Source of the DNA: Streptococcus mitis | GTDB lineage: Bacteria; Bacillota; Bacilli; Lactobacillales; Streptococcaceae | Direction of reading: 5' to 3' | Length of the DNA stretch: 64,000 nucleotides | Assembly (NCBI RefSeq): GCF_013305725.1 | Contig: NZ_CP047883.1 | Span: 1,715,001 to 1,779,000, forward strand | Shown: positions 47,199-62,462 of the stretch, one piece after another | Layout of the letters: each line of letters begins with the position of its first letter | Numbering within the stretch: position 1 is the stretch's first letter | Position numbers and translations under genes: made by a program | Notes under the pieces: model-generated | Told to the model about the DNA's origin: nothing | The model's database searches: none | The model's input: the letters and a program-made list of their open reading frames with translations, nothing else

Positions 47199-47212
47199 GT
47201 AAGCGGTCTCAT
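47199..47212 (-). promoter_or_regulatory. Degenerate cre-like site before the GH20-GH84 gene
   Basis: Minus strand ATGAGACCGCTTAC differs at two core positions from the clear cre site of the GH101 gene (ATGTAAACGCTTAC) and lies at a similar distance (about 33 bases) from the start. CcpA binding is uncertain; it is probably a diverged copy of the same leader. Confidence 0.4.
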
Positions 47213-47227
47213 TTCCCATTTAAAAAT

Positions 47228-47251
47228 GGAGAGAACCTAGAGGTTCTCTCC
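47228..47251 (-). terminator. Terminator between the GH101 and GH20-GH84 genes
   Basis: Perfect 10-base stem GGAGAGAACC / GGTTCTCTCC with a 4-base loop, followed on the minus strand by ATTTTT. It ends the GH101 transcript, at least in part; no strong separate promoter was found for the downstream gene, so read-through is possible. Confidence 0.88.
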
Positions 47252-47308
47252 AACTAAGTTATTTCTGTCTGAATTCTAGTTCCGGTAAACTCTAAAATCC
47301 AGTCTTCT

Positions 47309-53929
<6,621 letters not shown>

Positions 53930-53950
53930 CTAATTCCTTTCATCAACTTT

Positions 53951-53965
53951 CGTAAGCGTTTACAT
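53951..53965 (-). promoter_or_regulatory. cre site (CcpA) in the GH101 leader
   Basis: Minus strand ATGTAAACGCTTACG matches the cre consensus WTGNAARCGNWWWCA at all but the last position. It lies 28 bases before the start codon and downstream of the likely transcription start, a roadblock position. Predicts repression by CcpA in preferred sugars. Confidence 0.8.
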
Positions 53966-53996
53966 TTCTTGTTCGAAAAATACTCCTTTCTATCTG

Positions 53997-54041
53997 AAAA
54001 GTGCAATGCTTAACGTTTATAAAAAAAATAATTGCACTTTT
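53997..54041. repeat. Inverted repeat at the GH101 promoter
   Basis: Perfect 11-base arms AAAAGTGCAAT (53997-54007) and ATTGCACTTTT (54031-54041) with a 23-base A+T-rich loop. The right arm abuts the -10 and predicted start of transcription, so it is either an operator or a hairpin at the very 5' end of the mRNA. No T-run follows that would make it a terminator. Confidence 0.75.
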
Positions 54042-54070
54042 AATATAACAAATATTGGCAGATAAAGCAA
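54042..54070 (-). promoter_or_regulatory. Promoter of the GH101 gene
   Basis: -35 TTGCTT (54065-54070), 17-base spacer, -10 TATATT (54042-54047) on the minus strand. The leader is about 110 bases and holds an inverted repeat and a cre site. Confidence 0.65.
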
Positions 54071-54156
54071 TAGAAAAGCTAGGAAAATTGCTAATTTTTT
54101 CTTTATTCTTGCAAAATAATACTCTGCCATTTAGAGGGAGTTATCATAAAATAAAA

Positions 54157-54188
54157 AGGATTTAGCATTCCTATCGAATGCCAAATCC
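54157..54188 (-). terminator. Terminator of aliA
   Basis: AGGATTTGGCATTC, loop, GAATGCTAAATCCT (one mismatch) followed on the minus strand by TTTTATTTT, 32 bases after the aliA stop. Confidence 0.88.
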
Positions 54189-54220
54189 TCTATCAATCTG
54201 TTTCAATAGATGATTAAAAT

Positions 54221-56203
54221 CTACTTCACATGATTTGCTAAATCTTCTTGAGCTTTTTTATTAGACTCTTCTTTTTCTTTCATCCATTTTTCTTGAGCTT
54301 TTTGATACTCATCAACTGTCACAGCTTTATCCTGTACTTCTAGATATTTGTACAAGAGAGCTTCACTTGTTCCTTTGTTTCCAGAATAAGCAAATGGAAG
54401 TGTGAATGGTACCATCTTAGACAACATTGGACGACCTGTCTGTGATGTTGTTGGAATGATCAAGGCACTATCTGTCAACCAAGCTTGGGCAGCAGCATAT
54501 TTTTCATAACGTTTTGAAACGTTACCAACTTCTTCACCAGCTTCTACAACCATCTTTTCATAATCTTCCAAACCAACTTTCTTAGCAGCAGCATTGTTAG
54601 TTCCAGAATCAAATCCTAGATAAGTCTTAGTATTTTCTCCAACAGATGGCTTGATGATATCAAGGTAAGTAGATGGGTCTGCAAAGTCTGGAGACCAACC
54701 AACGTTATCTGAGATATCCCAATCTTCGCCAGCAGCTGTTTCAGCAAAGTAAGTAATGTTCAAGACATCGTCTTTTTGAAGTTGTTGAATATCCACAACA
54801 ACATTTTCTGTTCCCAAAGTTGCTTCAACTGATTGTTTGAAAGATTGAACACGTTGAACTTTTGTTGTGTTTGTTTGATCAACAGGCATGTCCAAATGAA
54901 TTGGGAACTGTACTCCTTCTGCCTGAAGAGCAGTCTTAGCCTTAGCAAATTCTGCTTTAGCTTTTTCAGGATTGTACAGACCGTCTTGAGCATCTGCTAA
55001 GTTAACATTACTCCATTCATCTCCGTAAGTTGCCAATTTTTCTTTTACTAACTCACCAAAGTTTTTTCCATCTGCTTGTACAAATGTAGGTGGTACAAAC
55101 ACGTTACGAAGAAGTTTAGTTGCCCCACTAGCACCATTTACCTGTGAAGCATAGGCTGTTCTGTCAAAACCAAATGCAAGTGCTTGACGGAAGTCTTTGT
55201 TAAGAAGTGCTTTCTTAGTTGATGTCTTCTGTTCATCTGTAGTCTTAGATGTAAATTTATATGACTGACGATCAATGTTAGTACCTACCAAGTAAGTAGT
55301 TGAATCCTGTTGGGTATAAACAATGTTATCTTTAAATGATTTCTCAGTCTCTGGATAGCTTGCGCTAGTTGGGAAGAGACGGGCCATAGTGAAGCTACCA
55401 TCCTTGAAGGCTTCAGTCGGTTTGTTGGTATCTTGTCCATCCCAGAATGATAATTTGACCTTATCAATATGGACATTGTCCTTATCCCAGTAGTTTGGAT
55501 TTTTAGCAAATTCAACAGAAGATTTAGCTACAATAGATTTGAGCAAGAATGGACCATTGTAGAGAATACTACTTGGATCTGTTCCTTTGGCAAAATCGTC
55601 TCCCTTAGAGTTTAAGAACTCTTCATTAACTGGAGCCATCACTCCCATTGTTGTCTTAGAATTCCAAAAACTTTCTGGTTTATTCAAGGTGTATTGAACT
55701 GTTTGATCATCAAGAGCCTTGATTCCGACTTGTGAGAAATCTTTGATTTCACCTTTCACATAAGCATCCAAGCCTTTAATTGACTCTTGCACAAGGTAAA
55801 GACCATCTGATTTTTTATCAGCTGCATATTTCAGACCTGTAACAAAATCTTGCGCTTTAACTGCAGCGTATTCTTCACCTTCAGATGTATACCATTTTGC
55901 ATCCTTACGAATCGTGTAGGTGTAAGTCAAACCATCTTTAGATACTGACCAGTCTTCGGCCATTGATGGTACAAAATTACCGTAACGATCATTTTCCAAC
56001 AAACCATCCACTACGTTGCTAGTGATATTTGCTGTCGCAGCCTTACCAGTTGTCAAGTAGTTCAGGTTGTCCGGATCTGTTTCATAAATGTATGAGAATG
56101 TCTTCTCACCTTTAGCACCTGAACCTGAGCCAGAGCAAGCAGCTAAAACACCAGTTGCCAATAACGTAACACCCGCAAGGGCAAGAAATTTTGAACTTTT
56201 CAT
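54221..56203 (-). CDS. aliA: Oligopeptide-binding lipoprotein AliA
   Basis: Substrate-binding lipoprotein delivering peptides to the Ami permease. The 660-residue protein has a lipoprotein signal with lipobox VLAACSGSG (Cys about 22) and the SBP_bac_5 fold: FSYIYETDPDNLNYL, LVGTNIDRQSYKF, GWSPDFADPSTYLDI. Two adjacent ATGs (56206, 56203); the second is better spaced from AGGAG. The gene marks the 3' border of the pneumococcal-type capsule locus and has its own consensus promoter with a CodY-like box. Confidence 0.95.
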   Translation of the reverse strand: MKSSKFLALAGVTLLATGVLAACSGSGSGAKGEKTFSYIYETDPDNLNYLTTGKAATANITSNVVDGLLENDRYGNFVPSMAEDWSVSKDGLTYTYTIRKDAKWYTSEGEEYAAVKAQDFVTGLKYAADKKSDGLYLVQESIKGLDAYVKGEIKDFSQVGIKALDDQTVQYTLNKPESFWNSKTTMGVMAPVNEEFLNSKGDDFAKGTDPSSILYNGPFLLKSIVAKSSVEFAKNPNYWDKDNVHIDKVKLSFWDGQDTNKPTEAFKDGSFTMARLFPTSASYPETEKSFKDNIVYTQQDSTTYLVGTNIDRQSYKFTSKTTDEQKTSTKKALLNKDFRQALAFGFDRTAYASQVNGASGATKLLRNVFVPPTFVQADGKNFGELVKEKLATYGDEWSNVNLADAQDGLYNPEKAKAEFAKAKTALQAEGVQFPIHLDMPVDQTNTTKVQRVQSFKQSVEATLGTENVVVDIQQLQKDDVLNITYFAETAAGEDWDISDNVGWSPDFADPSTYLDIIKPSVGENTKTYLGFDSGTNNAAAKKVGLEDYEKMVVEAGEEVGNVSKRYEKYAAAQAWLTDSALIIPTTSQTGRPMLSKMVPFTLPFAYSGNKGTSEALLYKYLEVQDKAVTVDEYQKAQEKWMKEKEESNKKAQEDLANHVK

Positions 56204-56232
56204 CATTTTTCTCCTTTGAAAACTTTCTATCC

Positions 56233-56261
56233 ATTATAGCCTCTTTTCACAAACATGTCAA
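56233..56261 (-). promoter_or_regulatory. Promoter of aliA
   Basis: Consensus -35 TTGACA (56256-56261), 17-base spacer, -10 TATAAT (56233-56238) on the minus strand, about 30 bases before the start codon. Confidence 0.92.
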
Positions 56262-56264
56262 CAG

Positions 56265-56279
56265 AATTTTCAGAATTTT
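56265..56279 (-). promoter_or_regulatory. CodY-like box upstream of aliA
   Basis: AATTTTCAGAATTTT matches 13 of 15 positions of the CodY consensus AATTTTCWGAAAATT and sits directly against the -35. CodY controls peptide uptake in streptococci, so nutritional repression of aliA is expected. Site function is inferred. Confidence 0.6.
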
Positions 56280-56391
56280 TGAATTAATTTGATATATTCT
56301 GAAAAATCATCTTAAAATGAATTACTAGAATGATAAATTTCATAAAATAGTTCTTTAATTCTTCACTTAAAACTCCCTTAAGATAAGAAAA

Positions 56392-56413
56392 GAGGGAATC
56401 CAGTAACTCCCTC
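56392..56413 (-). terminator. Terminator of the capsule operon
   Basis: GAGGGA, loop, TCCCTC followed by TTTTCTT on the minus strand, 30 bases after the last capsule gene. Confidence 0.78.
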
Positions 56414-56443
56414 ATCTATCTATTTGTGTAATTTTTAGATTCA

Positions 56444-57496
56444 TTAATTTAAAGCTTGCAATGCGGAAAGAAGATAAGAACCCTCACGAATTTTTTGACC
56501 TACGGCCTTAGCATTTTTTACCAAATCCTGATACTCTTCTTGAGACAAATTGTCTAATACTTCTTCCAAGTCAAGTAAACTCTCAACACTAATTCCACAC
56601 TCTTTTTCTAAGACGAAATTAGCCAAAGCAGATTGCCCCCAGACAATAATAGGAAAACCAGAAGCCAAATAAAGGGAAGCCTTGTGGGAATTATTGTATC
56701 TCAAATACTCACCAAACACGCCGCTACAAGTTTTAGAACTATCACCATCCCAAACTAAACCAAAGCTTCCTTCTAACGCTGACGGTAGTTCATCTGGAAG
56801 AAATGAACCAAAATAAGTTTCATTGGATAGCTTTCTAGCCTCATCAAAACCAACACCATAGAGGTTATATGCCGGTCTTGCAGGCAACTCATATAAGTAA
56901 CCTGCTTTTTCTTGGGCTAAATTTCCAGCTACAATAATAGCCCCTTCCTTCGATAAATCTTCTTTGTCCTGATAACTCGGGATCAGATAGTCAAAAATGC
57001 CTAAACTAATTATTTTCTTCTCAGAAATCCCCTTATCAACAAGCACTGATTTCATAACTGGATTATGAGCAATAAGACCATCAGCTTGTTTCAAAAGACT
57101 TGACTCTTGAAGATGAACACGAATTTTATGCTTCAAGGGTACTGTATCCAAATTGGCATAGCGCAAAACTTCTAAATCATGGATAATAAAGTGAACCTTC
57201 ACTCCTTTACGTTGCATTCTTTTGACTAAATGAGTCGTAAAGAAACTATGATGAAGCATAGGAAATTGAATAAGTAGCTGATCCCCTTCCTTCAACTTAG
57301 ATATAGCTTTGGATAGGGCTTTGGCCTTATGTCGTTGGGCTCTAATAGTCCCCATTTGATACCAATCATCTACCATCAATAACAAAGGACTATAGCCCTC
57401 ACGAACTACTATTTCTTCAACATCGTTTCGAGCCTTATTCCCCGCATTTCGTGCACCAGAATCCTTCAGAAATTCTTCTTTTAGATAATATTTCAT
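56444..57496 (-). CDS. Galactofuranosyltransferase-type glycosyltransferase (capsule)
   Basis: A 350-residue GT-B-like protein that resembles streptococcal beta-1,6-galactofuranosyltransferases (the WefE/EpsN-like group of oral streptococci and the WcrD/WcrH-type enzymes of pneumococcal capsules). Visible features: VHFIIHDLEVLRY and GLIAHNPVMKSVL in the N-terminal lobe, SFGLVWDGDSSKTCSG and EYLRYNNSHKASLYLASG in the C-terminal lobe. It lies 24 bases after glf, whose product UDP-galactofuranose is the likely donor. Acceptor sugar and linkage cannot be read from sequence. Last gene of the capsule operon. Confidence 0.78.
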   Translation of the reverse strand: MKYYLKEEFLKDSGARNAGNKARNDVEEIVVREGYSPLLLMVDDWYQMGTIRAQRHKAKALSKAISKLKEGDQLLIQFPMLHHSFFTTHLVKRMQRKGVKVHFIIHDLEVLRYANLDTVPLKHKIRVHLQESSLLKQADGLIAHNPVMKSVLVDKGISEKKIISLGIFDYLIPSYQDKEDLSKEGAIIVAGNLAQEKAGYLYELPARPAYNLYGVGFDEARKLSNETYFGSFLPDELPSALEGSFGLVWDGDSSKTCSGVFGEYLRYNNSHKASLYLASGFPIIVWGQSALANFVLEKECGISVESLLDLEEVLDNLSQEEYQDLVKNAKAVGQKIREGSYLLSALQALN

Positions 57497-57520
57497 CGAT
57501 TAATTTTATCCTTCATTATC

Positions 57521-58618
57521 TCATTTAAACTCTTCCTCTACAACATTTAAAGCACGTTCAATGACCACATGCATGTCGTAGTATTTATAATCAGCCAAAC
57601 GTCCACAGAAAATTACCTTATCATTCTGTGCTGCTTCTTCTTGATATTTATCAAACATAGCATTGTTTCTCTCATCATTGATTGGATAATAAGGTTCATC
57701 TCCACGTTTCCAATCAGCTGGGTATTCACGAGTAATAACCGTTTTATCTTGTGTTCCGTACTCAAAATGTTTATGCTCAATAATGCGAGTATAAGGAATT
57801 TCTCGTTCTGTATAATTAACAACGGCATTTCCTTGATAATTTTCCTCATCTAGAACTTCATGCTCAAAACGAAGACTACGGTATTCTAACTCACCATGTT
57901 TATAATCGAAATATTGGTCAATCATCCCTGTAAAGACAACTTTTTCAGCAGAAGCTTCTAATTCCTGACGATTGGCAAAAAAGTCAACTCCAAGTTCTAC
58001 TTCTACATCCTTCAGCATATTTTCGATAATGACATTATAGCCACCGATTGGAATCCCTTGGTAACGGTCATTGAAGTAGTTATTATCAAAAGTCAAACGA
58101 ACTGGTAGACGTTTGATGATAAACGGTGGAAGGTCAGTCGCAGAACGTCCCCATTGCTTTTCAGTATATCCTTTAATCAACTTTTCATAAATATCTGGAC
58201 CGATCAACTTAATAGCTTGCTCTTCCAAGTTTTTAGGTTCAACGTCCTTCATATGAGCCGTTTGCTCAGCAATCTTATTTTTAACTTCTTGAGGAGTTTT
58301 TGTCCCCCACATAGCATAGAAAGTATTCATATTGAAAGGTAGATTATAAAGGCTCCCCTTGTAATTAGCTACAGGCGAGTTGATATAGTTGTTAAATTCA
58401 GCAAATTGATTAACATAATCCCAGACTTTCTTGTTAGAAGTATGGAAGATATGAGCACCATATTTATGAACATTGACTCCTTCAACATTCTCACAGTAGA
58501 TATTTCCACCAATGTGGTCACGTTTATCAATAACTTTTACTTTTTTCCCACGCTTGGTTGCTTCATAAGCAAAAATTGCTCCAGACAAACCAGCGCCAAC
58601 GATTAGATAATCATACAT
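57521..58618 (-). CDS. glf: UDP-galactopyranose mutase
   Basis: Interconverts UDP-galactopyranose and UDP-galactofuranose, so the polysaccharide likely contains Galf. The 365-residue flavoprotein has the FAD motif DYLIVGAGLSGAIFAYEATK, then YGAHIFHTSNKKVW and GYTEKQWGRSATDLPPFIIKRLPVR, all conserved in Glf, and CGRLADYKYYDMHVVIERAL at the C-terminus. Located between the polymerase and the Galf transferase. Confidence 0.97.
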   Translation of the reverse strand: MYDYLIVGAGLSGAIFAYEATKRGKKVKVIDKRDHIGGNIYCENVEGVNVHKYGAHIFHTSNKKVWDYVNQFAEFNNYINSPVANYKGSLYNLPFNMNTFYAMWGTKTPQEVKNKIAEQTAHMKDVEPKNLEEQAIKLIGPDIYEKLIKGYTEKQWGRSATDLPPFIIKRLPVRLTFDNNYFNDRYQGIPIGGYNVIIENMLKDVEVELGVDFFANRQELEASAEKVVFTGMIDQYFDYKHGELEYRSLRFEHEVLDEENYQGNAVVNYTEREIPYTRIIEHKHFEYGTQDKTVITREYPADWKRGDEPYYPINDERNNAMFDKYQEEAAQNDKVIFCGRLADYKYYDMHVVIERALNVVEEEFK

Positions 58619-58748
58619 ATTAAATCTCCATTATTAAACAATACAGTTCCTTTTTTTATCACTAAATTTTGATTCTAGAACGCCAAAATTGATAAATCAA
58701 AACTATTGTAGCATTTAAAATAATCTATCCACTGTATAGGAAGAATTC

Positions 58749-59897
58749 TTAAGCAATAATCTGTGAAAAATTATCATTTAATTTAATCCTATCAAAAGTA
58801 TTTGTTGAAAACAACATAAATATAAAAATATTGAATGAAGGGACAAACCAAAATGCTTCAATCATACAGTTCAAAGCAATTATAGAAAGAATTGCCACAT
58901 ATAAATATTGACCTTTTCTATACTGCTCTTTCGCTGAAATGATATAAATTATAATTAGTAACACTACGGGAACAATACCATATGTAAACAGCATCTGGAC
59001 GTAAGAGGAATCTACATAGTTATATCCAATTACCGCTTCCGTCTTTCCACCTGAACCAATAAACAAAACATCTCTAGTACCAAATAAATTTAAAGTAAAG
59101 GAACTAAATGCATTTCTTCCTAACGCTAACCTACCCGTAATTAATTTATTAATTGAAACCAGAAAAGGTGAACTCCAAGAAAACATATAAGATAAATACA
59201 TCATTAACGATGAAAAAATCAGTACTGAATATGGGAGTATTGCATAGATGCGAAGTTTCTTTTCTCCAACAACATAAAAATATATATAAATAATCGTTGC
59301 TAATAAAATAGACAATGCATTTAAGCGTGCGTCACAATATTTAATAACAAATGCAGCTAGTAAAAGTCCCACAATTGATCTCATCCAAATCAATCTATCT
59401 TTTAATAAATAAGAATAAGCTATAAATAAATAGAAACAATGGGAAGCGAAATCGGTAGGATAAATAAATCCAAATGAATTTCGAATCACTCCCCCTCGAT
59501 TATATTGTAAATTTGGGACTATTCCTAAAAGTGATAATATAAATACAACTATCAATACTATACTAGAGACAAAAATATAATTTTTCAAAATTACTTTCAT
59601 ATCAACATTGACTAAAAAAACTAGTAATGTCGAATAAACAAGAAAATTAAGCCTACCAGTTTGTAAATATACTACAATTCCTGTTAAGAGAAGTAAGATA
59701 GATAATACCAGATATTTGTAAGAAATTCTCATTTTATACAAAAATCGAAGTCCTAAAAGCAATACAACTACAAACAGATAATTTGCTTTGACTTGAAAAA
59801 AAGTCCTATCCAACATTGTTGTAGATATAGCACTAAAAAATACCACTATCGCTACAACAATGTTAACCAGTAGGTTTTCAATATTTATTTTTTTCAT
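58749..59897 (-). CDS. wzy: Capsular polysaccharide repeat-unit polymerase (Wzy)
   Basis: A 382-residue hydrophobic protein with about 10-11 membrane spans and one large external loop (about 255-310), the pattern of Wzy polymerases and O-antigen ligases. Sequence identity in this family is too low for motif proof; position in the locus, topology and absence of another candidate support the call. Base composition is clearly more A+T-rich than flanking chromosomal genes. Serotype-determining gene. Confidence 0.82.
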   Translation of the reverse strand: MKKINIENLLVNIVVAIVVFFSAISTTMLDRTFFQVKANYLFVVVLLLGLRFLYKMRISYKYLVLSILLLLTGIVVYLQTGRLNFLVYSTLLVFLVNVDMKVILKNYIFVSSIVLIVVFILSLLGIVPNLQYNRGGVIRNSFGFIYPTDFASHCFYLFIAYSYLLKDRLIWMRSIVGLLLAAFVIKYCDARLNALSILLATIIYIYFYVVGEKKLRIYAILPYSVLIFSSLMMYLSYMFSWSSPFLVSINKLITGRLALGRNAFSSFTLNLFGTRDVLFIGSGGKTEAVIGYNYVDSSYVQMLFTYGIVPVVLLIIIYIISAKEQYRKGQYLYVAILSIIALNCMIEAFWFVPSFNIFIFMLFSTNTFDRIKLNDNFSQIIA

Positions 59898-60074
59898 TTT
59901 TTGATAAAGAATAATATAGAATAAACTAAAATGATTATTTTAAATCATAGGAATTTTAGCTCATCTACAATCTCCCTTCCTCACTTTCCTAAACTTTTAA
60001 CACTTTACAATATTACCTAAAAAACTCTCATCTATAAAATTATTTAATTAATTTATAGTGATATTCTTACCATT

Positions 60075-61490
60075 TTACTTATTAAATAATTGCTCTTTTA
60101 ACTCTTTTAGACTAACTACTCTAAATAATAAGATTTGCAGAATATAAAGTATTCCCCCTATGACTGCACATATAACAACATTAACCAATGGTGCAAAATG
60201 CATACCTGTCTTTAACAATGAAAGAGCAAAATACATAAGGATAGACGCTGAAAGTATTTTAAACATTGAAGCAAAAATTGGCACTTCTCTCAGATATTCT
60301 CTTGTAAAATATAATTGAATGAACCATACTAAGGCTTCCGTCAATACCGATACAACTGATGCACCAATATAGCCAAATTTAGGTAGTAAGATCAGATTTA
60401 ATCCCACACTAATAATTGCTGGAACCGTAGTTGAAGTCATAAATTCTTTATTTTTATTATGAGGTATCAAAATTTGGATTCCCATAATATTCGTCCACCC
60501 AATAAAAAACATTCTAAAAATCATAATTGCTATTGCATACCTAGCATCTTGGAAGTCATTGCCCAAGAAAAATTTTACAAAATCATTATTAACAATTAGC
60601 ATGCCCGCAATAATTGGAAAAATTACCAAATTGTAAATTAAAAAAGATACCTGATGCATTCGATTCACGGCTTCATTATTTCCTTTTGATAAAAGATTTG
60701 AAACACGTGGAAGCATGACACTTCCCAGAGAAGTTACCAAAGTAAGTAAAATATTCACCAATTTTAAAGCTTGATCATAAATACCAACATCAGTAGTTGA
60801 TGCTAAAGCACCGAGCATTGTTCTATCTAAAGTAACATACAAAGATATTGCTATTTGAGGTAAAAACAGTAATATCACCGGTTTAAGATGTTTCTTGGCA
60901 TAATTGAAATCAAATTGTGGCTTACCTATAAATTCTAGAGCTGGCAGCCACATACTTAATTGTCCCAAAAATTCAAATATAGTTAATAAAAAGACATATA
61001 GATATAAATCATTCTGAGACTTTATGAACAAAAATATTGAAATAACACCTATGAGTTTGACAGTGATATTTCTAACAGTTATCTTCCTAAAATCTTCTAG
61101 TCCTTGAAAAAGCCAAGTAATATCTAATCCCCTAGATAATAGAGATAATACCAATATATAAGCTACTGGATTTTGCATAAATGAAAATGAAAAGCACAGA
61201 CCAATATATAGAAATATCGATATACAAGTCGCAGTAAACTGCAAGGTATAAATACCCCAAAAATTACTAGGGATATTATTTCTATGAGCTGAAATCTCTT
61301 TTGTCCCATAATTAGCTACTCCTAATGTTGCCAAAAAAATAAAGTAAGCAACAATCGAATTAAAATAGCCAAAAGTTCCTAAATCATTTGAACTGAAAAC
61401 CCTTGTAACATACGGTGTTGTTATGAAAGGTAGTACAATGGTTAGTAATTGATAAGAGAGATTGTAAGCATAGTTTTTTAAAACCTTCAT
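60075..61490 (-). CDS. wzx: Capsular repeat-unit flippase (Wzx)
   Basis: A 471-residue polysaccharide biosynthesis (MATE-like) transporter with about 12-14 membrane spans. Typical Wzx start: NYAYNLSYQLLTIVLPFITTPYVTRVFS, followed by GTFGYFNSIVAYF, and DRTMLGALASTTDVGIYDQALKL in the middle. It moves lipid-linked repeat units across the membrane. Starts 6 bases after the GT2 gene. A 177-base A+T-rich gap to wzy shows no clear gene or promoter. Confidence 0.9.
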   Translation of the reverse strand: MKVLKNYAYNLSYQLLTIVLPFITTPYVTRVFSSNDLGTFGYFNSIVAYFIFLATLGVANYGTKEISAHRNNIPSNFWGIYTLQFTATCISIFLYIGLCFSFSFMQNPVAYILVLSLLSRGLDITWLFQGLEDFRKITVRNITVKLIGVISIFLFIKSQNDLYLYVFLLTIFEFLGQLSMWLPALEFIGKPQFDFNYAKKHLKPVILLFLPQIAISLYVTLDRTMLGALASTTDVGIYDQALKLVNILLTLVTSLGSVMLPRVSNLLSKGNNEAVNRMHQVSFLIYNLVIFPIIAGMLIVNNDFVKFFLGNDFQDARYAIAIMIFRMFFIGWTNIMGIQILIPHNKNKEFMTSTTVPAIISVGLNLILLPKFGYIGASVVSVLTEALVWFIQLYFTREYLREVPIFASMFKILSASILMYFALSLLKTGMHFAPLVNVVICAVIGGILYILQILLFRVVSLKELKEQLFNK

Positions 61491-61496
61491 GACTAT

Positions 61497-62462
61497 CTAA
61501 CCCATTTTCCCTCTGACTTTTTTATACAATTTTGCAGATACGAGAAACAATATATATTTCAATTTATTTTTCCTTGTAACATTTGAATTCGGAATAACAT
61601 CTTTGAAATATTGAATGTATTCTTTTCTAATTTTATTAACTTCAGCATACATATCTGAACTAAGCATAGCATGTACAATATGCAGACCATTAAAAACATA
61701 GCGAACATTCAAGGCTCTTCTCATATCCCTATCACCTGAATAGTCTCGTTCAACATAACTTCTATTCCATTCCATTGCCTTGTAAAAATCTAAGAGACGA
61801 TCACTATACTTAGAATTTACAATACTTCCTGGTCTTCGATAGTATTTATAAAGATTTAGATCACTAACAGCAATATTTTCACAGAAAGCAATATGCTCAT
61901 AAGCAAGAGCTAAATCTTCATACAACATCCCATTAGGATATGGAAACCTTAATAAGATTTCTTTCTTATATAGTTTACCACCTGAATGTGTCCCAACATA
62001 ATTTCCATAAAACATTTGTTCTAAAGCTGTTCTACGATCTAATTTTCCAGAATATTTCTCTCTGAAATCTCCTAGGAAATCACTATTTTCATAGTTTCTA
62101 ACTTCAATCACTGGAGTTGCTACAAGATCAACTCTATACTTATCTCTAAGTTCTACTAAATATTCAATGGCTCTATGGTCATAATAATCGTCTGAATCAA
62201 TGAAAACAATCCAATCTGTTGAAGATTCTTTTACCCCAGTATTGCGGGCATTGGACAATCCCCCATTTTCAATATGCAGAACTTTTATTCTGTCATCTTC
62301 TCGAGCATATTGGTCACAAATTTCTCCAGAACTATCCGTCGAACCATCATCTACTAGGATTATTTCAATATTTTTATATGTTTGTTGTCTTAGACTTTCT
62401 ACACAATAACTCAAACAGTTCTCAACATTGTACACTGGTACAACAATAGAAATCTGATCCAT
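61497..62462 (-). CDS. GT2-family glycosyltransferase (capsule)
   Basis: A 321-residue family 2 transferase with the GT-A motifs ISIVVPVYNVENCLSYCV, IILVDDGSTDSSGEICD (first Asp pair), IENGGLSNARNTGV and WIVFIDSDDYYDH (DxD metal site). It adds one sugar to the lipid-linked repeat unit; donor and linkage are unknown. The C-terminal 60 residues are basic and amphipathic, suggesting membrane association. Its ATG shares one base with the epimerase stop. Confidence 0.9.
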   Translation of the reverse strand: MDQISIVVPVYNVENCLSYCVESLRQQTYKNIEIILVDDGSTDSSGEICDQYAREDDRIKVLHIENGGLSNARNTGVKESSTDWIVFIDSDDYYDHRAIEYLVELRDKYRVDLVATPVIEVRNYENSDFLGDFREKYSGKLDRRTALEQMFYGNYVGTHSGGKLYKKEILLRFPYPNGMLYEDLALAYEHIAFCENIAVSDLNLYKYYRRPGSIVNSKYSDRLLDFYKAMEWNRSYVERDYSGDRDMRRALNVRYVFNGLHIVHAMLSSDMYAEVNKIRKEYIQYFKDVIPNSNVTRKNKLKYILFLVSAKLYKKVRGKMG

